Positions 8,620 to 15,449 of a stretch of 41,800 bases of DNA are shown here, piece after piece (the first letter of the stretch is position 1; each line of letters starts with the position of its first letter). The stretch is taken from positions 1 to 41,800 of the forward strand of contig JAQBGG010000138.1 of NCBI GenBank assembly GCA_032122625.1, written 5' to 3'. The notes beneath the pieces were generated by a model. The model was given only the letters and a program-made list of their open reading frames with translations, had not been told where the DNA came from and did no database searches. The DNA comes from CAXMST01 sp032122625. Its GTDB lineage: Bacteria; Actinomycetota; Thermoleophilia; Solirubrobacterales; 70-9. A program made the translations under genes and the position numbers.

Positions 8620-9384
8620 TCACTGCTCGATGTCGAAGACGAATCGGGTTGTGCCAACGATGACCTCGTCCCCCGGGGAGAGGCGCGCTGAGTCGACCCG
8701 GCGGTCGTTGACCTTGATCCCGTTGGTCGAGCCGAGATCGGCGACCGACCAATCGCCGCTGCGGGAGCGGCGCAGCTCGGCGTGCCGGCGGGAGACGTTG
8801 CGGTCGTCGAGCACGCAGTCGCACTCACGGGATCGGCCGAGGACGGCAACGGGACCGTCGAGCACATAACGGCGGTCGTCGAGCGAGACGATTGCTCGCG
8901 TCTCCGTCAGCGGGGCCGTTTTCGGGCGCTTCGGCTTGTCCTGCTTCGGTGGCGCCGAATAGACCATCGTGTGTCCGGCCTTGCCCTGCTCACCGCTCTC
9001 TCCCTGGCGGGAAGGGGGCTTGACCAACCGCGGCTGGATCCCGAACTCGCCCAGCCGCAAGCGCTCGTCGACCTCGATCAGAACCTCGGGCCGGGTGAGC
9101 AGCGCGTAGTCCTGGCGGCGCGCGTGCTCGAGCAGATAGGCGGAGAGCTCCTGGGCGAGCGAGCGTTCGTAGCCCTCGAGCCGCTCGTGATCCTCGGCCG
9201 AGAGCCAGACCGTGTACTGGTTCGGTGCGTAGACCTGGGAGACCGACGCGGTCCGATGAGAGTCCATCTCCTTGGCGAGCTTGCGGGCGATCTCGACCGG
9301 CTGCACCTGGGAGCTGAAGGCACGGCTGAAGACGCCCTCAACCAGGCCCTCGATCCTTGCTTCGAGATTGCGCAGCACACTCAT
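8620..9384 (-). CDS. fhaA: DUF3662 + FHA domain protein FhaA
   Basis: 254 residues. The N-terminal DUF3662 domain (~1-120) begins MSVLRNLEARIEGLVEGVFS and contains QPVEIARKLAKEMD and VYAPNQYTVWLS, the family's conserved stretches. A charged, Lys/Pro/Gln-rich linker leads to a C-terminal FHA domain with LGRSRECDCVLDDRNVSRRHAELRR and DLGSTNGIKVN. FhaA in mycobacteria binds phosphorylated MviN/MurJ and restrains wall synthesis. ATG at 9384 is chosen because it begins the conserved domain; the frame stays open further upstream without conserved residues. It lies 70 bp downstream of the polytopic kinase, same strand. Confidence 0.93.
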   Translation of the reverse strand: MSVLRNLEARIEGLVEGVFSRAFSSQVQPVEIARKLAKEMDSHRTASVSQVYAPNQYTVWLSAEDHERLEGYERSLAQELSAYLLEHARRQDYALLTRPEVLIEVDERLRLGEFGIQPRLVKPPSRQGESGEQGKAGHTMVYSAPPKQDKPKRPKTAPLTETRAIVSLDDRRYVLDGPVAVLGRSRECDCVLDDRNVSRRHAELRRSRSGDWSVADLGSTNGIKVNDRRVDSARLSPGDEVIVGTTRFVFDIEQ

Positions 9385-9454
9385 CTTGGTTCTCTCGGTC
9401 CCTCGGGGAAGGCGCTGCGACCCGGGGTTCGGGGGCTCGCGCGTCTCGGGAATG

Positions 9455-11206
9455 CTACGGCAACCTGCCCGGGGATCCCACGCCATGGAGGGCCGCGTCA
9501 ACGTGACGCGAGGCGGCCCGGGTGGCCCTCGCGGCCGGGTCGGCAAGCGGGGCATGGGCGGGATTTCGGGGCGCCGGGCGCGGGCGCGGGGCGGGCTCAG
9601 GCTGCCGCACGCTGAACAGCGACCCGAGTCCCTCGAACGAGATCCCCGGGACCCCGGGGAGGCGGGATCGGATCTCCGGTCTGCCGGCGCGGTCCCAGGC
9701 GAGGGCCCCGAGAGCGGCGATCAAAGCGGGCGTCAACCGCAGGGAGGGGGCGGCGGGCCCGCCGACGGCGCTCAGGGAGGCGACGAGAACGGCGGCCCAG
9801 ACCATGCCCGCAACAGCGAGCAGGGCGGGTGAGGCGAGATCGAGGATCAGACCGAGGAGGATCGCGGCGCCGATCCAGATCAGGCCGGCGGCGAGAACCT
9901 CCGCGCTGAGCAGCGGCGCCAACAGGCCGTCCAGCGCCTCCGGGCCGGAGCCGGTCCAGGCGCCGGCGCCAGATCCGGAGGTGACCCCGAGGCCGCGGTC
10001 GAGAGCGATCCCAGCAATCGCCGTCCATGCCCAGCCGAGGCCCGCCAGGGCGGCGCGGGCCAAGGGCCGGGGGTGGGTCGCTGCGTAAACGATGAACGCC
10101 GGGGCGATGCCAAGCAGGCCGAGGGCCGGAGCCGCCGCGGGCGTGATCCACTCGCTCGGGCGGGAGAGCAGCAGCGCCGCGGGGGCAAACAAAGCGGTGG
10201 CGATCAGGGCGAGCCCCGGGCGACCCGTGAGCAAACCAAGCGCGGCGATGCCCCCGGCGGCGAGCAGAACCGCGAACGGCCGTGCCGGAATCGCCTCCGG
10301 CAGCGGCGTCGAGTGGACGGGTTCCTCCGGTTCCGGCACGGCCCGGTCGGGGTGCAGTGAGCCGGCGAGAGACTCCAGCGCGAGATGCAGGTCCGGCAGG
10401 GACGGTCGGGCGGCTGGGTCGGGGTCGAGGGCGGAGTCGATCGCGGCGTGCAGCGCCGGGGGCAGCTCGGGCCGGGCCTCCGCGAGCGACGGTAGCTGGG
10501 AGCCGATCTGCTTGGCCGTTGCGGCAGGGGTCGGGCCCGCGACCGGGTTCCAGCCCGCCCAGAGCTCGTAGAGGGTCAGAGCGAGCGAGTAGACGTCCGC
10601 CTCGGCGCCGGCCCGCTCTCCGGCGGCCTGCTCAGGTGCCATGTAGGCGAGCGTGCCCACGACCTGACCCGTCGCCGTCAGGGTTGGGGCGTCAGCCACC
10701 GCGGCGATCCCGAAATCGGCCAGCAGGGCGCGTTCGCCACTACCGCGCATCCGGCGGCCGCGACGCTCGCGGATCAGGACGTTGTCGGGCTTGAGGTCAC
10801 GGTGGATGACGCCCTGGGCGTGGGCGTGACTGAGCGCCGCGCAGAGCTCGACCCCGATTTCGGCGAGGTCACGGTCGCTGAGTGCGCCCGAGGCGGCGAA
10901 CTCGCGCAGGTTCGGGCCGCGCACCAGTTCGCTGACCAGATAGGCAACCCCGTGCTCCTCGCCCAGCTCGTAGATCGTGACGATGCCGGGGTGATTGAGG
11001 CGCGCCGCCGCGTGCGCCTCGCGCAGGACCCGATCGGCCGCCACACCCTCAACCGATTTGACCGCGACATCGCGGCAGAGCCGTTCATCCCAAGCGCGAT
11101 GAACGGTGCCATAGCCGCCGCGACCGATCCGCTCAGCAACTGTAAATCTGCCCAGGAGGCGCTCGCCTTCGACCACGCTTGCGGTTTCGGCATCGGCGTC
11201 CCCCAT
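9455..11206 (-). CDS. Ser/Thr protein kinase with polytopic membrane C terminus
   Basis: 583 residues. Complete Hanks-type kinase domain ~20-285: glycine loop IGRGGYGTV, Lys50, HRDLKPDN (135-142), DFG (164-166), YMAPEQA. The C-terminal ~270 residues hold about six to seven hydrophobic segments rather than a single anchor plus sensor, beginning PFAVLLAAGGIAALGLL, and end in a Pro/Arg/Ala-rich tail. No known sensor domain is recognisable. It heads the wall operon, the position held by other kinases (pknA-like) in relatives. The ATG at 11206 follows GGGGGAGG with little spacing, so GTG at 11230 or 11242 in the same frame may be the real start. The intergenic tandem repeat at 11229-11252 lies just upstream. 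Confidence 0.88.
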   Translation of the reverse strand: MGDADAETASVVEGERLLGRFTVAERIGRGGYGTVHRAWDERLCRDVAVKSVEGVAADRVLREAHAAARLNHPGIVTIYELGEEHGVAYLVSELVRGPNLREFAASGALSDRDLAEIGVELCAALSHAHAQGVIHRDLKPDNVLIRERRGRRMRGSGERALLADFGIAAVADAPTLTATGQVVGTLAYMAPEQAAGERAGAEADVYSLALTLYELWAGWNPVAGPTPAATAKQIGSQLPSLAEARPELPPALHAAIDSALDPDPAARPSLPDLHLALESLAGSLHPDRAVPEPEEPVHSTPLPEAIPARPFAVLLAAGGIAALGLLTGRPGLALIATALFAPAALLLSRPSEWITPAAAPALGLLGIAPAFIVYAATHPRPLARAALAGLGWAWTAIAGIALDRGLGVTSGSGAGAWTGSGPEALDGLLAPLLSAEVLAAGLIWIGAAILLGLILDLASPALLAVAGMVWAAVLVASLSAVGGPAAPSLRLTPALIAALGALAWDRAGRPEIRSRLPGVPGISFEGLGSLFSVRQPEPAPRPRPAPRNPAHAPLADPAARATRAASRHVDAALHGVGSPGRLP

Positions 11207-11228
11207 CCTCCCCCGCGGGTACGTGGTC

Positions 11229-11252
11229 ACGGGTATATACACGGGTATATAC
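11229..11252. repeat. Two perfect 12-bp tandem repeats between divergent genes
   Basis: ACGGGTATATAC occurs twice back to back. Each copy contains the self-complementary GTATATAC. The pair lies between the divergent kinase and the membrane-anchored unknown gene, next to likely promoters, and is much more AT-rich than its surroundings. It could be a paired operator or a promoter core; no binding protein is recognised. Confidence 0.6.
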
Positions 11253-11285
11253 GCTGTGCGCGGGGTTTCCGGCCAGGGCAGGGGT

Positions 11286-11291
11286 CATAAT
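11286..11291 (+). promoter_or_regulatory. Likely -10 element of the gene at 11322
   Basis: CATAAT, one mismatch from TATAAT, lies 30 bases upstream of a GTG start that has its own GGAGAG ribosome binding site. No clear -35 hexamer is visible. Confidence 0.4.
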
Positions 11292-11321
11292 GCCTGTGGC
11301 GAAAGGCCCCGGAGAGCAGCT

Positions 11322-12473
11322 GTGGACTTCTTCGAAGAAGACGAACCAGTAGACGGCCCCAGCCCCGGGCGGGAGGTGGGTCGAACCCGACGGTCCGGCG
11401 CTCCGCCCCCCGAAGGACCCCGAGACGTCTCCAACCAGCAGATCCTGACCAGGCGGTTGATCCTCGCCGGCGTCTCGATCGTGGTCCTGATCCTGCTGTT
11501 CCTCGCCTTCAAGGGCTGCCTGGACGCCCGCAAGGACCGGGCGTTCAAGAACTACGTCAGCGACCTGAGCGCCCTGACCGTCGAGACGAAACAGCTCAGT
11601 GACGCCTTCTTCGGGGCCCTGAACGGCGAGTCCGAGAGCGGCGACATCAGCCTCACCAACGAGGTCAACGGTAATCGCGGCACGGCGCAGGGCCTGCTCG
11701 ACCGGGCAGAGAATCTCGATGCGCCGGACCAGGTCTCCTCAGCCCAGAGCCAGATCGTTCTTACTTATAGGCTGCGGCGGGACGCGCTGGAGGAGATCGC
11801 GAACCAGCTGAACAAAGCGCAGGGTGACGTCAAGCCGAACAAGGCGATCAAGGCGATCGTCGGGCTGATGGGGATGGAGGCGTTCGTCGGCAGCGACGTG
11901 CTCTACGCCCGGGGACAGAGCGAGATCGAACAGGCGCTGATCGACGAGGAGATCGTCATCGACGGTGGCGTGCCCGACAGCAAGTTCCTGCCGACCGGCA
12001 ACAAGGACCCTGACTACCTCAATGCGGACGAGGTTGCCGGCTTGATCGCCAACGCCGGGACCGGCACGGGCAGCACGACCTCCGGTGGCGACTCGGCCAA
12101 CTGCGACCCCGGCGACGGGCTGACCCACGGTCTCGGGCTCGTCTCGACCACCGTCCTGCCCGGCGGTACCGTGCTCCAGTCTGGTGCCACGGCCTCGGTT
12201 CCGGCCGCCGATGCCGAGTTCGAGGTCGCCGTGATCAACCAGGGCGAGGCGCCGGAATCGGACATCAAGGTGACCCTCTCCGGTGACCTCTCCGGCACGC
12301 AGACGATCGACACGATCGCCGCAGCCGAGACGCAGACCGTGACGATCGTCCCCAAGCAGGCCCCGAGTGCCGGCGAGTCGGCAACGCTGACCGTGACCGT
12401 CGACACGGTCTGCGGCGAGCAGGTTGCGGAGAACAACGTCTCCGAGCCCCCGTACCAGATCACCTTCGAGTAG
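11322..12473 (+). CDS. Membrane-anchored protein of unknown function with C-terminal CARDB-like domain
   Basis: 383 residues. An acidic/Pro-rich cytoplasmic start (VDFFEEDEPVDG), a basic TRR, one strong membrane segment (~43-62, LILAGVSIVVLILLFLAF), then a long outer region. Its first half is helical and charged (possible coiled coil: QILTRRL... ELxxIANQLNKAQGD). After a Gly/Thr/Ser linker the last ~110 residues look like a beta-sandwich of CARDB type (AEFEVAVINQGEAPESDIKVTLSG ... NNVSEPPYQITFE). GTG at 11322 is chosen because GGAGAG sits 5 bases upstream, although the frame is open to 11223. Divergent from the kinase. Function not recognised; an envelope or peptidoglycan-associated role is only inference from location. 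Confidence 0.8.
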   Translation: MDFFEEDEPVDGPSPGREVGRTRRSGAPPPEGPRDVSNQQILTRRLILAGVSIVVLILLFLAFKGCLDARKDRAFKNYVSDLSALTVETKQLSDAFFGALNGESESGDISLTNEVNGNRGTAQGLLDRAENLDAPDQVSSAQSQIVLTYRLRRDALEEIANQLNKAQGDVKPNKAIKAIVGLMGMEAFVGSDVLYARGQSEIEQALIDEEIVIDGGVPDSKFLPTGNKDPDYLNADEVAGLIANAGTGTGSTTSGGDSANCDPGDGLTHGLGLVSTTVLPGGTVLQSGATASVPAADAEFEVAVINQGEAPESDIKVTLSGDLSGTQTIDTIAAAETQTVTIVPKQAPSAGESATLTVTVDTVCGEQVAENNVSEPPYQITFE

Positions 12474-12528
12474 CAGGCCAGGCTGCTCACCTTCCAGCGC
12501 GCCGCCTCGTCACGGCGGCGGGGCACCG

Positions 12529-12534
12529 TATTCT
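12529..12534 (+). promoter_or_regulatory. Likely -10 element for the DUF4446-pheA pair, near-leaderless
   Basis: TATTCT sits 8 bases before the GTG start at 12543, so transcription would begin within about 1-2 bases of the start codon. No ribosome binding site precedes the GTG, which supports leaderless translation. Confidence 0.45.
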
Positions 12535-12542
12535 CAGTCCGC

Positions 12543-13049
12543 GTGGAAGCTCTCGATTCGACAACAGGGATCGTCGCTGTGGCCGCGGCGGGCGTCGGCG
12601 TGCTGGCGCTCGCCTTGGTCGGCCTGCTCTGGCTGAAGCTGCGGCGGCTGCGGTCCGAGCAGCGCGGCGTGCTCGGCGAGGGCAAGGCCGACGATCTGGT
12701 CTCCCACGGTGTCGAAACGCGACGCCGCGTCGAGGAGTTGCGCGATGGCATCGATGAGATCTCCCGGGCCCTGGCCGAGAGGATGACATCGGCGGAGCAG
12801 CGCCTGGACGGCGCGGTGTCCCGCTCCGCGGTAGTCCGCTATGACGCCTTCAACGAGACCAGTGGCCGTCAGTCGAGCTCGGTGGCGCTGCTCGACGAGC
12901 GCGGCAACGGGGTGGTGCTCTCGGCGATCCTCCAACGTGAGCAGGCGAGGGTCTACGCGAAGCCGGTGTTCGGCGGCCGCTCGGAACTCGAGCTCTCCCC
13001 CGAGGAGGACGAGGCGATGCGCCTGGCCGAGGAGAACGCGGCTCGGTGA
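12543..13049 (+). CDS. DUF4446-like membrane protein
   Basis: 168 residues. One N-terminal membrane segment (~9-30, GIVAVAAAGVGVLALALVGLLWL) followed by a basic KLRRLRSEQR, a charged helical region (~45-90, likely coiled coil) and a C-terminal part with VVRYDAFNETSGRQSSSVALLDERGNGVVLSAI, the hallmark of the DUF4446 family, whose function is unknown. GTG start immediately downstream of a likely -10 element. The stop overlaps the start of pheA by 4 bases (GTGA), so the two are translated together, though no biochemical link is known to me. Confidence 0.85.
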   Translation: MEALDSTTGIVAVAAAGVGVLALALVGLLWLKLRRLRSEQRGVLGEGKADDLVSHGVETRRRVEELRDGIDEISRALAERMTSAEQRLDGAVSRSAVVRYDAFNETSGRQSSSVALLDERGNGVVLSAILQREQARVYAKPVFGGRSELELSPEEDEAMRLAEENAAR

Positions 13050-13903
13050 AGGTCAGCTACCTCGGTCCGACGGGGACCTACACAGAGGAGGCCCTGTTGC
13101 TCTCCAGCGCCGGAATCGAGCTTGAGCTCGAGCCCCGGGCAACGATCTTTGACGCCGTCGACGCCGTCGAGCGCGGCGATGTCTCGCGAGGCTTCGTCCC
13201 GTTCGAGAACTCGATCGAGGGCTCGGTACGCGCAACGCTGGACGCAATCGCATTCGACACCTCGCACGTCCAGATCGTCGGCGAGTTCGACCACCCGATC
13301 CGCCACAACCTGATCGCCGGCCGGGAGCGGCGCCTCGACGAGATCACCGTCGTGCTCTCCCACCCTCAGGCGAATGCGCAGTGCGCCCGCTTCATTCGCG
13401 AGCAGCTTCCCGAAGCCGAGGTGCGCTCGATCGCGAGCACCAGCGATGCCGTCCGGCGGGTCGGGCTCAGCGATCAACCCTGGGCCGCGCTCGGTTCTGC
13501 CGCGGCCGCCCGGGCCTACGGCTGCGTTGTGCTGAGCGAGGGGGTCGAGGACGTTGCCGACAACGTCACGAGGTTCGTCTGGCTCTCCGGCGGCGACTAC
13601 CTGCCCACGCACGCCGCGGACGGCGGGGCCTGGCGGACCACGCTCGTCTTCTCCGAGCTCGGCGGCGACCGACCCGGAGCGCTGGTCGATGCGCTGACCG
13701 AGTTCTCCAAACGTGATGTGAACCTGGTCCGGATCGAGTCGCGACCGCTGCGGCGCGGCCTCGGCCGTTACCTGTTCTTCATCGATATCGAGGGTGACGT
13801 CAGCTCGGGGGTGACCGCAGAGGCGGTCGAGGCCCTGAGGAGCAAGGCCGAGACGGTGCGCATCCTCGGCAGCTACCCACTGGCGGCGACGGCGCCGCTC
13901 TGA
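13046..13903 (+). CDS. pheA: Prephenate dehydratase
   Basis: 285 residues, the usual size of monofunctional PheA. It converts prephenate to phenylpyruvate in phenylalanine synthesis. The N-terminal catalytic domain starts VSYLGPTGTYTEEALL and includes FVPFENSIEGSVRATLDAI, plus IASTSDAVRRV and AALGSAAAARAYG before VADNVTRFVWLSG, where the conserved Thr of the NxTRF motif is catalytic. The C-terminal ACT domain (~195-275) contains RPGALVDALTEFSKRDVNLVRIESRP, close to the ESRP motif used in phenylalanine feedback binding. No chorismate mutase domain is present. Coupled by GTGA overlap to the upstream DUF4446 gene. Confidence 0.95.
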   Translation: MKVSYLGPTGTYTEEALLLSSAGIELELEPRATIFDAVDAVERGDVSRGFVPFENSIEGSVRATLDAIAFDTSHVQIVGEFDHPIRHNLIAGRERRLDEITVVLSHPQANAQCARFIREQLPEAEVRSIASTSDAVRRVGLSDQPWAALGSAAAARAYGCVVLSEGVEDVADNVTRFVWLSGGDYLPTHAADGGAWRTTLVFSELGGDRPGALVDALTEFSKRDVNLVRIESRPLRRGLGRYLFFIDIEGDVSSGVTAEAVEALRSKAETVRILGSYPLAATAPL

Positions 13904-13943
13904 TCCGGTCGGGCTCAGCAGCGGTTGCGTTGGGTCGCCTGGA

Positions 13944-13949
13944 TAGAAT
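13944..13949 (+). promoter_or_regulatory. Likely -10 element of the HNH gene, near-leaderless
   Basis: TAGAAT lies 9 bases before the ATG at 13959, with no ribosome binding site in between. This matches the spacing of other short-leader starts in the window. Confidence 0.45.
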
Positions 13950-13958
13950 CGCTCGGCG

Positions 13959-14561
13959 ATGGACACGCTTGCCGATCCGGTGCACGGGGTCCGGAGGTTG
14001 GGAGGGTCGAGGCGCCGCGCCGGCGTCGTCTCGATCGGTGGGCTTCGCTCGATCGGTGGTCGGGTGCTGGTTCTCAACGCAACCTACGAGCCGATCAACG
14101 TCTGCACCGTGCGGCGGGCGACGGTCCTGATGCTGAAGCGGCGGGCCGAGGTGATCGAGCACAGCGGCGAGTGCGTGCGGAGCGAGCGGCTCGCGCTCGA
14201 GCGGCCGCTGGTGATCCGCCTGCTCAGCTATGTGCGGATCCCGCGCGACGTTCGCCGACGCAAGATCACCCGCAAGGCCGTGCTCGCCCGCGACTCCTGG
14301 ACGTGTCAGTACTGCGGCTCGCAGCGTCCTGGGCTGACGGTCGACCATGTGATCCCGCGGAGTCGCGGTGGCACCTCGGTCTGGGAGAACATCGTCGCCG
14401 CCTGCGCGCCCTGCAACCGTCGCAAGGGCAACCGCCTGCCGCGCGAGATCAAGATGCACCCGCAGTCGGCGCCGAAGGCACCGGGACCGAGCGTGTTCAT
14501 CCGCATCGCCGCACCGCGTGTACCCGAGTCGTGGGAGCCCTATCTGGGTTTTGCCGTTTGA
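13959..14561 (+). CDS. HNH endonuclease family protein
   Basis: 200 residues. The N-terminal half contains RVLVLNATYEPINVCTVRRA and a Lys/Arg-rich middle, typical of the HNH proteins common in Actinobacteria. The HNH/ββα-metal domain (~105-155) shows CQYCGSQRPGLTVDHVIPRSRGG and then ENIVAACAPCNRRKGNR: two CxxC pairs for zinc, His of DHV and Asn of ENIV as active-site residues. This family is widespread as a chromosomal gene of unknown role, not tied to a restriction system; no methyltransferase is near. The frame is open a little upstream, but ATG 13959 fits the -10 element. It ends 24 bp from the convergent gene at 14586. Confidence 0.88.
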   Translation: MDTLADPVHGVRRLGGSRRRAGVVSIGGLRSIGGRVLVLNATYEPINVCTVRRATVLMLKRRAEVIEHSGECVRSERLALERPLVIRLLSYVRIPRDVRRRKITRKAVLARDSWTCQYCGSQRPGLTVDHVIPRSRGGTSVWENIVAACAPCNRRKGNRLPREIKMHPQSAPKAPGPSVFIRIAAPRVPESWEPYLGFAV

Positions 14562-14585
14562 GCGTGGCGCAATCGGTCGGGTCTC

Positions 14586-15086
14586 TCAGACCCTGTGGTT
14601 CTTGTAACGACCGGCGGGTGCGACATCGAATGTCTTCCCCCTGGTCGCGATCGCCGCCCATCCGTAGCGCTTGAGGTCGATCTGAGCCGGGTCGAAGAGA
14701 TAGGCCCAGCGGCGGCCGCGAGAGGACAGCTCCGCACCGCCCACCCGCTTGGGATCCTTGCCGGCGCGGACCTTGAAGACATCGGCGCCGAAGACTAGGA
14801 ACTCCGGGTCCGAATGGGGACCGCCGCGAGCGTTGAGACCGATCAGTGGGCGCTCCTTGGGTCGATCGGGATCGACCCGGCGGCGCATCGTCACCACGTG
14901 CTTCAGCAACTCGCCTTGATGCCCGGCTGTGGCGCGGATGATGTCGAGCCGCCCGTTCTTCTTCAGGGCCTTGGTCTCGGCCCGAGCGTCTCGGACCGTC
15001 TGCCGGTTGGCCAACGCTGCCGCCGCCGCGAGCGCGAACACCGCGAGCGCGGCACAGAGAGTGACTAGCCGGAGTTGTCGCATCAT
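14586..15086 (-). CDS. Secreted or membrane-anchored protein of unknown function
   Basis: 166 residues. The N terminus (MMRQLRLVTLCAALAVFALAAAAALA) is a signal peptide or anchor. The rest is soluble and basic, rich in Arg and Lys, with RATAGHQGELLKHVVTMRR, DPEFLVFGADVFKVRAGKDP and WAAIATRGKTFDVAPAGRY. I do not recognise the family. The pattern of short beta stretches separated by charged loops would suit a small extracytoplasmic beta domain, but that is a guess. ATG 15086 is chosen because it places the signal peptide at the start; a GGAGGGG sequence lies ~25 bases upstream and GTG 15092 is possible. The frame is open to 15239 without plausible protein. Confidence 0.6.
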   Translation of the reverse strand: MMRQLRLVTLCAALAVFALAAAAALANRQTVRDARAETKALKKNGRLDIIRATAGHQGELLKHVVTMRRRVDPDRPKERPLIGLNARGGPHSDPEFLVFGADVFKVRAGKDPKRVGGAELSSRGRRWAYLFDPAQIDLKRYGWAAIATRGKTFDVAPAGRYKNHRV

Positions 15087-15142
15087 TGCCACAACACCTG
15101 CGTCCCCTCCAAAGTAGCGGCGCGCGCACCCTCCTGAAAGCG

Positions 15143-15178
15143 ACGAGGCCGCCCACCCGGTTCGGGGGGCGGCCTCGT
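15143..15178 (-). terminator. 12-bp perfect stem hairpin, possible terminator
   Basis: ACGAGGCCGCCC (15143-15154) pairs perfectly with GGGCGGCCTCGT (15167-15178) around a 12-base loop. On the minus strand it is followed by CGCTTTC, only a short T run, so it is an atypical terminator. It would end a transcript carrying the 14-codon frame and possibly gyrA read-through, before the secreted unknown gene. Confidence 0.55.
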
Positions 15179-15289
15179 GCAGGTGCGGTTCGGATAGCGA
15201 GCGGCGCTTCGTCCGGTCGGGCGGGACATCTCCGACCACGCCGGTCCGCCGGTGCCAGGCTGGTATTCGCCGGGCGGCCCGCGTGCCGC

Positions 15290-15334
15290 CTAGCGGCCCA
15301 TCACCTCCGGTGTCCCAGAAAACATCGAACTCAC
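15290..15334 (-). CDS. Possible 14-residue leader peptide or microprotein
   Basis: GTG start, 14 codons, TAG stop: the product would read MSSMFSGTPEVMGR. It is preceded by AGAAAGGAGGTGGT (complement of 15341-15354), which can pair with nearly the whole anti-Shine-Dalgarno tail of 16S rRNA, with 9 bases between the AGGAGGT core and the start. Such complete complementarity is rare and is far stronger than that of any other gene here. No family recognised. It could instead be chance in a regulatory leader. Confidence 0.4.
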   Translation of the reverse strand: MSSMFSGTPEVMGR

Positions 15335-15449
15335 GTTAGGACCACCTCCTTTCTCCGGTACCCCGATTGAATCAAACCGGGCAGTCGGCGTGAGGTCTGA
15401 GGTCTGGGTCCTCGCTCAGCCGGGTCCATGGGTGGAGGTGCGGAGCGGC

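Larger units (their letters stand above)
15087..15449. other. 363-bp gene-poor stretch downstream of gyrA
   Basis: No full-size gene is supported here. It contains, on the minus strand, a 14-codon frame behind a strong ribosome binding site (15290-15334) and a strong hairpin (15143-15178). Between gyrA and that frame lies CCCGATTGAATCAAACCGGG (15362-15381), an imperfect dyad around TTGA-A-TCAA. Plus-strand frames across it are Arg-rich and look like shadows. Confidence 0.6.

Noticed and set aside
15341..15356. Fragment of a 16S rRNA 3' end
   Set aside because: The plus strand reads like the 16S tail with one mismatch, but the flanks do not match rRNA; a strong minus-strand ribosome binding site is simpler.
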